Of a stretch of DNA of 64,000 bases, positions 41,941 through 50,424 are shown in pieces. Every line of letters starts with the position of its first letter. Position 1 is the stretch's first letter. The DNA is from Bryobacterales bacterium (GTDB taxonomy: Bacteria; Acidobacteriota; Terriglobia; Bryobacterales; Bryobacteraceae). The position numbers and the translations under genes are program-made. The notes beneath the pieces are model-generated. The model made no database searches, had not been told where the DNA came from, and saw nothing but the letters and a program-made list of their open reading frames with translations. The DNA lies in contig JADJWL010000002.1 in NCBI GenBank assembly GCA_016716385.1, positions 310,001 to 374,000 of the forward strand, read 5' to 3'.

Positions 41941-42885
41941 ATGGGCATTGAGTTCAAGGGCATTGAGTTCAAGAAAGTAACGCTGCCTCCGCTCGTGAGT
42001 TTCTCCGCGGCGGCGCCGCGCGGCTCCTTCATCGGCATCATCGGCGAGGATGGTGCGGGCAAGTCGGCGTTGCTGCGGCTGGCCGCGGGGGCGGACCAGC
42101 CGGTCACCGGCTCGGTGTCGGCGGGAAGAACCAGGCGTCTGCTTGGCCCCGAGGACCCGCTCACGTTCCCGCCCGCCGATCTCCTCCTGTTTGACCATAC
42201 GTTCGCGCGCCACGACGCGGCGGTCCGCGCCCGCGCCCTCACCGCTATCGGACACCTGCGGCGCGAAGGGACCACCGTGCTCCTGGTGTCCCATGAAGAG
42301 CCCTTGCTCGAGCGAACGTGCGATGAAATCTGGTGGCTGCACGAAGGCAAGCTGAGGCTGCGCGCGGAGCCGGAAGCGGCTCTCCGCGCGTACCGCGAGC
42401 ATATCGCCGAGCGCGTGCGCGCATGGGGCAATACCGCCGGATCTTCGTTCGCGAGGCGGGAATCGCTGGGCGACGAGCGCTGTGAGATCACCGGGGTGGA
42501 GACGCTCGGCGCGCAGGACATGCCCACGTCGGTCTGGCGGTCCGGCGAACGGGTCGCTATCCGCATCACGGCGCGCTTTCGGGAGACCGTCGCCGATCCG
42601 GTGTTCGGCATTCTGATCCGCAACCGGATCGGACTCGATGTCTACGGCACTAATACGCAACTGGAAGAGATCCGGATCGGCCCGTGCAACGCCGGACGCG
42701 CCGTCAGGCTCACCTTCTCGTTCGATTGCCATCTTTGCCCCGGCGAGTACACGATCACTGTCGCCTCGCACGATCCGGACGGCACGCGCCACGACTGGCT
42801 GGAAGAAGCCGTCGCAGTAGCCGTTACCGCACCGCGTTATACAGCCGGCGTGGCCAACCTCCAGGCGCGCGTCACTTTAGGTTAG
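41941..42885 (+). CDS. Reduced ABC-type ATPase with Wzt-like C-terminal domain
   Basis: A 314-residue protein. Walker A is intact (GEDGAGKS, residues 35-42). A Walker B-like strand comes only 43 residues later (ADLLLFDH, Asp85) with His in place of the catalytic Glu, and an H-loop is present (VLLVSHEE). The Q-loop, helical subdomain and LSGGQ signature that should lie between are absent. The C-terminal 130 residues (from about 180) look like the sugar-binding Wzt-C domain: VWRSGERVAIRITARF, FGILIRNRIGLDVYGTNTQ, CPGEYTITVASHDPDG. No permease (Wzm) is nearby. The first codons contain a 15-bp tandem duplication (GIEFK twice). No ribosome site is visible. Confidence 0.7.
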   Translation: MGIEFKGIEFKKVTLPPLVSFSAAAPRGSFIGIIGEDGAGKSALLRLAAGADQPVTGSVSAGRTRRLLGPEDPLTFPPADLLLFDHTFARHDAAVRARALTAIGHLRREGTTVLLVSHEEPLLERTCDEIWWLHEGKLRLRAEPEAALRAYREHIAERVRAWGNTAGSSFARRESLGDERCEITGVETLGAQDMPTSVWRSGERVAIRITARFRETVADPVFGILIRNRIGLDVYGTNTQLEEIRIGPCNAGRAVRLTFSFDCHLCPGEYTITVASHDPDGTRHDWLEEAVAVAVTAPRYTAGVANLQARVTLG

Positions 42886-42886
42886 G

Positions 42887-43627
42887 ATGACAAGTAACCC
42901 TATGCCCGACCTACGACCGACTCGTCGCCAAGCGCTCCTGTCTCTGACGGCTGGAGCCCCACTGCTCGGACAGCGTATCGGCGACCTTCGCGACCCGGCG
43001 CAGAAATATTCGGAGAACTGGACGGAACTCTTCAACGGCAAGGACTTCGGCAAATGGGTCATCGTGCTACCCGAGCCGGACTCAAAACGGACGAAGCGCT
43101 ACTTCGAACAGACCGCCACCCAGCAATCGACCTTCACGGTCGAGAACGGCCTGCTCAAGACCACCGGGAAGCCGAACGGCTACATCCGCACCTGGGACGT
43201 TTACGACAACTACGTGTTCCACGTGGAAGTCCGCTTCCCGCAGCGGGGCAACTCCGGCGTCCTGATCCACATCCAGCGCGACGAAGTATGGCCGAAGGCC
43301 ATTGAGTGCCAGCTCTACGAATCGCACATGGGGCGGATCTTCCCGATCCAAGGCGCGTATCTCGAGGGCGGCGAGATGATTCACGAAAACGCCAAGCCGT
43401 CGGGGGAGTGGAACACATACGAGGTGTATTCCGAGGAAGGCCGCGTAGCGACCGTACTCAACGGGACCATCATCGGCATCGGAGCGGAGGCCTGGCCGCG
43501 CATTGGCTACATTGCACTCCAGTCCGAAGGGGTTCCGGCCGAGTTCCGTAACATCCGCGTGAGGCGGTATGCGCCCTCTCACCACTTGTGGAACAAGGGC
43601 GAACCGCCACCGTCGCGCCGGAAGTAG
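42887..43627 (+). CDS. DUF1080 (3-keto-disaccharide hydrolase-type) exported protein
   Basis: A 246-residue protein with a Tat-like leader (LRPTRRQALLSLTAGAPLLG) and the DUF1080 concanavalin-like domain: WTELFNGKDFGKWVI, ENGLLKTTGKPNGYIRTWDVYDNY, GNSGVLIHIQRDEVWPKAIECQ and VPAEFRNIRVR are its characteristic strands. DUF1080 proteins are beta-jelly-roll glycoside-acting enzymes or sugar binders, abundant in planctomycetes and acidobacteria. The start could be 42887 or the ATG at 42902. Confidence 0.9.
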   Translation: MTSNPMPDLRPTRRQALLSLTAGAPLLGQRIGDLRDPAQKYSENWTELFNGKDFGKWVIVLPEPDSKRTKRYFEQTATQQSTFTVENGLLKTTGKPNGYIRTWDVYDNYVFHVEVRFPQRGNSGVLIHIQRDEVWPKAIECQLYESHMGRIFPIQGAYLEGGEMIHENAKPSGEWNTYEVYSEEGRVATVLNGTIIGIGAEAWPRIGYIALQSEGVPAEFRNIRVRRYAPSHHLWNKGEPPPSRRK

Positions 43628-43722
43628 GTTCAAGCCGGACGGCGGTCCGTTTGCACGAGATCCCTTAGGTTGGGACACCCGGTGAGTGCGTTTCGTCGTG
43701 TCATCATGACGAAGCGAGTATA

Positions 43723-45042
43723 GTGATCGTGATCGGACCGGTCAACGCAGGTCCGCGCCCCCTTTTGATGTCTTCGCCTGCGGACCTCAGTCCTCGCTGG
43801 ATACAACTCCTGCGCATCCATGAGAAGCGCAGAGTGCTGTTGCGTGTCGTAGCGGCCTGCCTGGCAGCCGCCGCATTTGTGTGGCGGCTTTTTCTGTTCC
43901 GGACGACGGTGGTGGCCATTACAGGGAGTGTCGGAAAGACGACGGCGAAGGAATGCCTCGCGGCGGTCCTGGCGCGGCATGGCCCCACCGTCGCCACCGT
44001 GGGCAATCAAGGGGCGCGCTTTAACCTCCCGATCACTCTGCTGCGCGCGCGTCCCTGGACCCGGTTTGTCGTGGCCGAGGTTGGCATCGACCAGACCGGT
44101 TACATGTGGCGCTCGGCGTGGCTCCTGCGCCCGGATATCGCGGTCATTCTGGCCGTGAAGCGCAACCACGTGCGGTCCTTCGGCGATGTTGAGGTGACGG
44201 CCGCGGAGAAAGCGAAGCTCCTGCGGCCACTCACGAAGCGCGGTCTGGCGGTGCTGAACGCGGAGGACTCCCGCGTGATGGCGATGGCCCGCGGCGCGCG
44301 GTACAAGGTCCGCACCTTCGGCGCCTCTTCCGGTGCGGATCTCTGGTGCTCGGACGTGTCGGCGCGTTGGCCGGAGCGGCTTTCATTCCAGGTGCACTCC
44401 GGAGGCGAAGCGCACCGGGTCAGGACGAACCTTGTCGGGGGGCATTGGACGCCATCGGTCCTGGCCGCGCTCTCGGTGGCTGTCGCCTGCGGGATGACTT
44501 TGGAAGAGGCGATTCCGCCGCTCAACTGGGTCGAGCCGTTTCCTGCCCGTCTTCAGCCAGTTAGGCTCCCGAGCGGCGCTGTCATTCTGCGCGACGAATA
44601 CAACGGGTCGGTGGAGTCGCTCGGACCAGCGCTGCGCGTCCTTGAGGAGGCGGAGGTGACGCGGCGCTGGCTTGTCATCAGCGACTTCACCGATATCGAA
44701 GGGAGCTACCGCCACCGTCTGCGGCGCCTGGGCCAGGAAGCGGCCCGCGTGGCTGACCTCTGTGTCTTCCTGGGAGAGAAGAGCGCGTACGGACGCCGCC
44801 GCGCGATCGAGGCGGGCATGGATGCTGGCGCGGTCTGGAGCTTCGTGTTTCTCGAAGAGGCAGCGGCGTTCCTGCGCGAGAATCTGCGCGCAGGAGATCT
44901 TGTTCTGCTGCGTGGAACGGTCCAGGATAAACTCAGCCGCCTGGTACTCGCCCAGACAGTCCCCGTGTCGTGCTGGCGATCGCGTTGCGGCAGACGGTAT
45001 CTCTGCGATCACTGCCAGGACTTGGTTCAGATCCAAGCTTGA
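43723..45042 (+). CDS. Mur ligase family protein (MurF-like) with C-terminal Cys cluster
   Basis: A 439-residue ATP-dependent ligase. After a hydrophobic stretch (VVAACLAAAAFVWRLFLF) comes the P-loop TGSVGKTTAKE, then NLPITLL and FVVAEVGIDQTGYM (Mur central domain), LNAEDSRV, and a C-terminal ligase domain with DEYNGSVESLGPALRVL and VLLRGTVQDKLSRLV. It resembles MurF but lacks its N-terminal UDP-substrate domain and is probably membrane anchored, so it may act on another peptide/acid pair. It ends with C-x4-C-x5-C-x2-C (residues about 416-431), a possible zinc site. GTG at 43723 or ATG at 43768 may be the start. Confidence 0.8.
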   Translation: MIVIGPVNAGPRPLLMSSPADLSPRWIQLLRIHEKRRVLLRVVAACLAAAAFVWRLFLFRTTVVAITGSVGKTTAKECLAAVLARHGPTVATVGNQGARFNLPITLLRARPWTRFVVAEVGIDQTGYMWRSAWLLRPDIAVILAVKRNHVRSFGDVEVTAAEKAKLLRPLTKRGLAVLNAEDSRVMAMARGARYKVRTFGASSGADLWCSDVSARWPERLSFQVHSGGEAHRVRTNLVGGHWTPSVLAALSVAVACGMTLEEAIPPLNWVEPFPARLQPVRLPSGAVILRDEYNGSVESLGPALRVLEEAEVTRRWLVISDFTDIEGSYRHRLRRLGQEAARVADLCVFLGEKSAYGRRRAIEAGMDAGAVWSFVFLEEAAAFLRENLRAGDLVLLRGTVQDKLSRLVLAQTVPVSCWRSRCGRRYLCDHCQDLVQIQA

Positions 45043-45048
45043 TATACT
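45022..45048 (+). promoter_or_regulatory. Possible promoter for the DUF1549/DUF1501/sigma operon
   Basis: TATACT (45043-45048) with a weak TTGGTT -35 15 bases upstream. An inverted repeat CTTGG-N7-CCAAG (45021-45037) overlaps the -35 and may be an operator. The start codon lies 33 bases downstream of the -10. Confidence 0.35.
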
Positions 45049-45081
45049 CTAACGAATTATTTCCGTTGTCCGGAGCCGTCC

Positions 45082-47349
45082 ATGAGATGCCGCGTTCCGG
45101 CCGCCGCGGTTCTTGCCGCGCTGGCCTCGGTTTCGACCCTTCCGGCGGATGCCGTTAAGAGAGAATTCACGCGCGCGGAGCGCCGCTGGTGGGCGATTCA
45201 GCCGGTCGCACAGCCGGACGTGCCGAAGATCGCCGGCAATCCGATCGACGCGTTGATTCTCGCCAAGCTTCAAGAAAAAGGACTCCGGCCATCGCCACCG
45301 GCGGACAGGATCACGTGGCTGCGCCGCGTCACTCTCGACGTGACCGGGCTCATGCCCACGCCGGACGAAGTACAGGCGTTCCTCGCCGACGATTCCCCCG
45401 CGGCACATGAGCGCGTCGTGGACCGGCTGCTCGCCTCGCCGCGCTACGGAGAGCGCTGGGCGCGCCATTGGCTCGACTTGGCCCGCTATGCCGACAGCGA
45501 GGGCTTCAAGGCCGACGAGACGCGGCCGAACGTGTGGCGGTACCGCGACTACGTGATCGATTCGTTCAATCAGGACAATCCGTACGATCGTTTCGTGCAG
45601 GAACAGATCGCCGGGGACGAGTTGTTTCCGGGCGATCCGCAGGCCTTGATCGCGACCGGGTTCAGCCGCCACTTCCCGGACGAAAGCAACGCCCGCAACA
45701 TCATGCAGCGCCGCCAGGAACTGCTCGATGACGTGACCGACACGGTGGGATCGGCGTTTCTCGGCCTGACGGTCGGCTGCGCCCGCTGTCACGATCACAA
45801 GTTCGACCCGATCCTGCACCGCGACTACTACCGTTTGCAGGCGTTCTTCGCCAATACGCGGATCGAAGACGAGGCGGATCTGACCGCCGCCGGTGATCGT
45901 GCGGACTACGAGCGGCAACACAAGGTGTGGGATGAGAAGACCCGCGGCATCCGCGAAGAAATGGCCGTCCTGGCCCGGCCGATGCAGGCGAAGCTTTTCC
46001 AGGACGGGATGGAGAAGTTCCCGGAAGCGATCCAGGATGCCATCCTCACGCCGGCCGCCCAGCGGACTCCGTTTCAATGGCAGATGTACTACAAGGCGCG
46101 GCCGCAGGTGGAACACAGCGTCGAATCCGCGGGCGCGAAGCTGCGCGGCGAGGACGGGAAGCGGTGGACGCAACTCCAGGCCAAGCTGGCCGAGTTCGAT
46201 TCGATCAAACCGGAACCGCCGGCGGTGGCCCAGGCGATGATCGACAACGGCGTCCAGGCGCCCAAGACGCACGTTCTGAACGGCGGCGCCTGGGACGCGC
46301 CTCTCTACGAAGTACAGCCCGGCTTCTTGACAATCCTCGACCCGTCGGACGCGCTTGTCGCCCCGCAGGGGAATTCGTCGGGACGGCGGGCGGCGCTGGC
46401 CCGCTGGCTCACCGATCCGGCCAATCCGCTCACGGCGCGCGTGATCGTGAACCGCGTTTGGCACTACCACTTCGGCCAAGGCATCGTGGCCACCCCCAGC
46501 GACTTCGGACGCATGGGCGAGCGTCCCTCGAATCCCGAGCTGCTGGATTACCTCGCGAGGGTCTTCGTCGCTGACGGCTGGAGCCTCAAGAAGCTGCACC
46601 GCCGGATCTTGCTATCTACCACGTATCGGCAGTCATCCCGGTACGAGGAAGCCGCGGCACGGGTCGATCCGCGGAACACCCTGCTGTGGCGGTTCAGCCC
46701 GCGCCGGTTGGAGGGTGAGGCGATTCGCGACTCGATGCTGCAGGTCGCGGGGCGGCTGAACACGAAGATGCACGGCCCCGGCGTCTTTCCGCCGCTCCCC
46801 GTGGGCGTCATGACGCGCGGCGGCTGGAGCCGGGAATTGGATGCGTCCGAGGCGGAGCGCCGCAGCATTTACATTTTCGTGCGCCGCAACACGCGTTACC
46901 CGATGCTCGAGGCATTCGACATGCCGGACACGCACGAAAGCTGCGCGCGCCGGAACACGACGCTGACGGCGCCCCAGGCCCTCGAGTTGATGAACAACCA
47001 TCTGGTGCTCGACTGGGCACGCTCGTTCGCCGGGCGGATTCTGAACGACGGCGGGGTCGGGGTGGAGGCGCAAATCGACCGCGCGTGGAAGCTCGCGTTC
47101 TCGCGGACACCTTCGGAGGCGGAGCGAGCGGGTGCGATCCGGTTCCTGGAGCGGCACCGGCCGATCATGGAGGAACGGCTTCGTGAGTCCGTCGTCCGGC
47201 CTCACGAAAGCGGAGCCGGGAAGCAGCGTCCCGCGCCCCCTCCGCTGCCCGCCAACCTGCCCGCCGGGGTCGACCCGGCGCGCGCGGCGGCGCTGGTCGA
47301 CTTCTGCCACATGCTGTTCAACTCGAATGAGTTCGTCTACCTGAATTAG
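45082..47349 (+). CDS. DUF1549/DUF1553 (PSCyt2/PSD1) protein
   Basis: A 755-residue exported protein with a signal peptide (MRCRVPAAAVLAALASVSTLPADA). DUF1549 spans about 45-255 (NPIDALILAKLQEKGL, WARHWLDLARYADSEGFK, RRQELLDDVTDTVGSAFLGL) and contains one CxxCH motif, GCARCHDHKFDP. DUF1553 fills the C-terminal half (NPLTARVIVNRVWHYHFG, RRLEGEAIRDSMLQ, NTTLTAPQALELMNN). The N-terminal PSCyt1 heme domain common in planctomycete homologues is missing. Function is unproven; a role in polysaccharide turnover is often suggested. It is followed after 12 bases by a DUF1501 gene, the usual partner. Confidence 0.92.
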   Translation: MRCRVPAAAVLAALASVSTLPADAVKREFTRAERRWWAIQPVAQPDVPKIAGNPIDALILAKLQEKGLRPSPPADRITWLRRVTLDVTGLMPTPDEVQAFLADDSPAAHERVVDRLLASPRYGERWARHWLDLARYADSEGFKADETRPNVWRYRDYVIDSFNQDNPYDRFVQEQIAGDELFPGDPQALIATGFSRHFPDESNARNIMQRRQELLDDVTDTVGSAFLGLTVGCARCHDHKFDPILHRDYYRLQAFFANTRIEDEADLTAAGDRADYERQHKVWDEKTRGIREEMAVLARPMQAKLFQDGMEKFPEAIQDAILTPAAQRTPFQWQMYYKARPQVEHSVESAGAKLRGEDGKRWTQLQAKLAEFDSIKPEPPAVAQAMIDNGVQAPKTHVLNGGAWDAPLYEVQPGFLTILDPSDALVAPQGNSSGRRAALARWLTDPANPLTARVIVNRVWHYHFGQGIVATPSDFGRMGERPSNPELLDYLARVFVADGWSLKKLHRRILLSTTYRQSSRYEEAAARVDPRNTLLWRFSPRRLEGEAIRDSMLQVAGRLNTKMHGPGVFPPLPVGVMTRGGWSRELDASEAERRSIYIFVRRNTRYPMLEAFDMPDTHESCARRNTTLTAPQALELMNNHLVLDWARSFAGRILNDGGVGVEAQIDRAWKLAFSRTPSEAERAGAIRFLERHRPIMEERLRESVVRPHESGAGKQRPAPPPLPANLPAGVDPARAAALVDFCHMLFNSNEFVYLN

Positions 47350-47361
47350 GGGAGGAGCACG

Positions 47362-48777
47362 ATGCACCCGAACATCCGTCAGCATTGGGCCTGCCAGACG
47401 CGGCGCGACTTCTTCCAGCGCATCGGCAGCGGGCTGGCGGGGGTCGCGCTCGCGCACCTGCTGCAGCAGGATGGTCTCGCCGCGGATCCCCTGGCGCCGA
47501 AACCTCCGCACCACGAACCGAGAGCGAAGTCGGTAATCTGGCTGTTCATGGAGGGCGGTCCCAGCCACCTCGATCTGTTCGACCCCAAGCCACTGCTGGA
47601 CAAGTTGGACGGCCAGCCGATGCCCGAATCCTTCGGGCGCCCCATCACCGCGATGGGGACGGCCAACAATACAATCATGCGCTCGCGGCGGACCTGGAAA
47701 CAGCATGGCCAGAGCGGACTCTGGGTTTCCGACTGGTATCCGCACATCGCGCGTCATGCCGACGACCTGGCCGTGCTCCGGTCGTGTCAGGCGGACGGAC
47801 TGAATCACGTCGGGTCAGTCTGTCAGATGAACACTGGGTCCATTCTGGCCGGACGGCCCTCCCTCGGCGCGTGGACCACCTACGGACTGGGCGCGGCCAA
47901 CCGCAACCTGCCCGCTTTCGTGATCCTGCTGGATGACCGTGAACCGATGGGCGGCGCCAAGAACTGGTCGTCCGGCTTTCTGCCGGCGACGTTCCAGGGG
48001 ACACAGTTCCGCCAGGGTGACACGCCGATCCTGCACCTGAAACCTTCCGCGGGCACGACAGACCTTCAGCAGCGCAGCAAGCTCGAGTACCTGAAGACGT
48101 TGAACCAGAGCTTCGCCGAACGCCATCCGGGCGACTCCGAAATCGAATCGCGTATCGGGACTTATGAACTCGCCTACCAGATGCAGGCCGCGGGTCCGGA
48201 GGCCGTCGATTTGTCGAAGGAGACCAGCGCCACGCGGCAGTTGTACGGCCTCGACGACCCGGCGACCGAGCCCTTCGGGCGCAATTGCCTGCTGGCGCGT
48301 CGCCTCGTGGAGCGAGGGGTGCGGTTCGTGGAACTGTACGCCGGATCGGGCAGCGGCTGGGATGCGCACAACAACATCGAGGGCAACCACACGAAGCGCT
48401 GTTACGCGTCGGACAAGCCCATCGCCGGGCTGCTGACCGATCTCAAGTCGCGCGGTCTGTTGAAAGACACGCTGGTCGTCTGGGGCGGGGAGTTCGGCCG
48501 GACGCCGTTCAACGAGAAGGGCGACGGACGGGACCACAATCCATGGGGTTTCACGATGTTCTTCGCCGGCGGCGGCGTTAGACCGGGACAGGCGATCGGC
48601 GCGACCGATGAAATCGGCCTGCGCGCCGTCGAACGCCCCGCCCATGTCCACGACATCCACGCCTCGATTCTGCACCTTCTCGGCATGGATCACATCTCCC
48701 TCACCTACATGCACAATGGACGGGCCGAACGGCCAACGATTGTGGGCGGGAACCTGATTCGCGAACTATTCGCATGA
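47362..48777 (+). CDS. Secreted DUF1501 protein (second copy)
   Basis: A 471-residue protein with a Tat signal (CQTRRDFFQRIGSGLAGVALA) and the DUF1501 domain: KSVIWLFMEGGPSHLDLFDPKP, GFLPATFQGTQFR, VVWGGEFGRTPFNEKGDGRDHN and FFAGGGVRPGQAIGATDE are near-consensus family motifs. The end (HMRPTIV-like, RAERPTIVGGNLIRELF) matches the tail of the family. Unlike the first copy, it belongs to the DUF1549/1553-linked type. Its stop overlaps the start of the sigma/anti-sigma fusion gene (ATGA). Confidence 0.93.
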   Translation: MHPNIRQHWACQTRRDFFQRIGSGLAGVALAHLLQQDGLAADPLAPKPPHHEPRAKSVIWLFMEGGPSHLDLFDPKPLLDKLDGQPMPESFGRPITAMGTANNTIMRSRRTWKQHGQSGLWVSDWYPHIARHADDLAVLRSCQADGLNHVGSVCQMNTGSILAGRPSLGAWTTYGLGAANRNLPAFVILLDDREPMGGAKNWSSGFLPATFQGTQFRQGDTPILHLKPSAGTTDLQQRSKLEYLKTLNQSFAERHPGDSEIESRIGTYELAYQMQAAGPEAVDLSKETSATRQLYGLDDPATEPFGRNCLLARRLVERGVRFVELYAGSGSGWDAHNNIEGNHTKRCYASDKPIAGLLTDLKSRGLLKDTLVVWGGEFGRTPFNEKGDGRDHNPWGFTMFFAGGGVRPGQAIGATDEIGLRAVERPAHVHDIHASILHLLGMDHISLTYMHNGRAERPTIVGGNLIRELFA

Positions 48778-50012
48778 GTCCCGAGCGCGGGGTCGACGCG
48801 GTCCTGGCCGGGAGGATCCGCCGCCGTGAGACCGGCGCCATGCGGGACCTCTTCGCCCTGTACGGCGCTCCGGTCTACTCGCTGATCGTTCGCATTGTGC
48901 GCGACCCCGCCATCGCGGGCGACCTCACGGTCGAGACGTTCCTGCGGGTCTGGAACCGCATCCAGGCCTTCGATCCGGGACGCGGCGCCCTGCAGCCGTG
49001 GCTGCTCGGCGCCGCCCGCGAACGGGCTGTGGACTTTGAACGCAGCATCGATGGTCGCCTGATCTCCGGTCCCACGGATGCCGCCGATCTGGCGAACCCG
49101 GCGCTCTACCGGGACTTCGATCCCCCCGCAATTCCTGACTGGTCGGCCAAAGAGCAGGGCGTGGCGGAGGGGGCGTGCTTCGAGGGGCTGACGCAGAGCC
49201 AGATCGCCGAGCGCCATGGCGAGCCGCTGACGGCCGTGAGAGCCTGGGCGCGGTCCGCCTTTGGCGGGAATCCGGAACGGGCCGCCGTGATTCTGTACCT
49301 GGCTGGAGCACTGGACGACCCGGAGCGCTCCGAGATCCGGGCGCAGATATTGGCGGCGGGAGGTGCGGATTCGTCCGAGGTCCGGGAGGCGGCCGCGTTT
49401 CTGGCCGAACTTGGCCGCCGTGTCCCGCTTCTGGCCGTCCCGCCATCGCTCCGGCGCCGGGTTGTGCGCTCGACCGGAAGCGCCGGGCGGGCCAGATGGA
49501 TCCTCGCCGCGATCCTTCTGCTCGTGTTCGGCGGACTCGTCGCCGCGCTCGCCAGCGAACGTTCGCGAGCGGGTTCGACGCGACGCTCGTTCCTGCAGAC
49601 GGTGGATGCCCTGAATCTCCGGACACGGCAGGTCGCCCGCGCGCACGCCTGGATCGAACTGATGAACGATCCGGAGACGTCCCTGCGGGTTGTTGACCCG
49701 GCGATGCCGGAAGAACCCCGGGTGAGGATTTTCGCCCACCAGGACCAGGGACTGCTCGTGCTCCTGTCGAACCTGCCGCCATCCAAACCGGGAGAAAGGT
49801 ATCACCTCTGGGTGATGCGGCGGAATGGCGCGCCGCTCCCCGCGGGTAGTTTCGTCGCGGGCCCGGACGGGACGGCGATCCATTTCTCGCCGGGGCCGCT
49901 CGATCTTTCCGGAGCGCGTGCGTTCGAGGTGACGGTCGAGGAGGCACGGGACGCCCGTTCGCCCACTCCGCCCCCACTCGTCTCGATCTCCACCTCGGAG
50001 ACGGCACATTGA
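48774..50012 (+). CDS. ECF sigma factor fused to RskA-type anti-sigma factor
   Basis: A 412-residue protein with four parts. Residues about 20-90 are a sigma-70 region 2 (LFALYGAPVYSLIVRIV, DLTVETFLRVWNRIQAFDP, LQPWLLGAARERAVD). A poorly conserved linker leads to a region 4 helix-turn-helix at about 130-162 (GLTQSQIAERHGEPLTAVRAW). Residues about 165-235 resemble a zinc-less anti-sigma domain (YLAGALDDPERSEIRAQI, VPPSLRRRVV). A transmembrane helix follows (242-262), then an RskA C-terminal domain (VLLSNLPPSKPGERYHLWVM, GAPLPAGSFVAGPDG). SigK-like factors and RskA are normally separate proteins. The sigma part would be held at the membrane, which suggests proteolytic release. Start overlaps the DUF1501 stop. 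Confidence 0.85.
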   Translation: MSPERGVDAVLAGRIRRRETGAMRDLFALYGAPVYSLIVRIVRDPAIAGDLTVETFLRVWNRIQAFDPGRGALQPWLLGAARERAVDFERSIDGRLISGPTDAADLANPALYRDFDPPAIPDWSAKEQGVAEGACFEGLTQSQIAERHGEPLTAVRAWARSAFGGNPERAAVILYLAGALDDPERSEIRAQILAAGGADSSEVREAAAFLAELGRRVPLLAVPPSLRRRVVRSTGSAGRARWILAAILLLVFGGLVAALASERSRAGSTRRSFLQTVDALNLRTRQVARAHAWIELMNDPETSLRVVDPAMPEEPRVRIFAHQDQGLLVLLSNLPPSKPGERYHLWVMRRNGAPLPAGSFVAGPDGTAIHFSPGPLDLSGARAFEVTVEEARDARSPTPPPLVSISTSETAH

Positions 50013-50023
50013 CCAATCGCCTC

Positions 50024-50051
50024 TTTGTTTTTTTGGTCTTTGAGATATACT
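50024..50051 (+). promoter_or_regulatory. Possible promoter for the cold-shock gene
   Basis: TTTGTT and TATACT (50046-50051) are 16 bases apart, in a T-rich stretch just after the sigma-fusion stop. It would give a leader of about 135 bases, long as in many cold-shock mRNAs. Confidence 0.4.
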
Positions 50052-50097
50052 GGAGAAGCGTTTGACTTTGGGTGTCTGGACTCGTATCGAATTCGAG

Positions 50098-50135
50098 CAG
50101 GGGGTTGGCCGGGTGTACACCCGATCAATCCCCTG
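50098..50135 (+). promoter_or_regulatory. Strong hairpin in the cold-shock mRNA leader
   Basis: Outer arms CAGGGGGTTG and CAATCCCCTG (10 bp with one G-T) enclose a perfect palindrome GGGTGTACACCC. TTGTGTTTT follows. It could be an intrinsic terminator/attenuator or a temperature-sensitive leader structure 58 bases before the cold-shock start. Confidence 0.5.
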
Positions 50136-50192
50136 TTGTGTTTTGGAGACGGAACCTGGGTTGATTCGCCGATGTCGCATCAGGAAGGTCCG

Positions 50193-50402
50193 ATGAAAGA
50201 GAAAGGTACTGTGAAGTGGTTTAACGCTGCGAAGGGCTATGGCTTTATCCAGCGCGAGAATGGCCAGGACGTCTTCGTCCATTACTCAGCGATCCAGTCC
50301 GATGGTTATCGCTCCCTCGACGAAGGCTCACCGGTTGAGTTCGAAGTCACGCAAGGCCCGAAGGGCCTCCAGGCTGCCAACGTAACCCCAGCGGCGGGCT
50401 GA
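50193..50402 (+). CDS. Cold-shock protein (CspA family)
   Basis: A 69-residue CSD protein: GTVKWFNAAKGYGFIQRENG (RNP1) and DVFVHYSAI (RNP2) are consensus, then YRSLDEGSPVEFEVTQGPKGLQAANV. The ATG at 50193 is chosen because GGAAGG lies 4 bases upstream; an in-frame ATG at 50172 would add seven residues. It is an RNA chaperone. It has a long structured leader and is followed 82 bases later by IF-1, another OB-fold RNA-binding protein. Confidence 0.95.
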   Translation: MKEKGTVKWFNAAKGYGFIQRENGQDVFVHYSAIQSDGYRSLDEGSPVEFEVTQGPKGLQAANVTPAAG

Positions 50403-50424
50403 TCACGATCAGGTTCCGGGCTTT

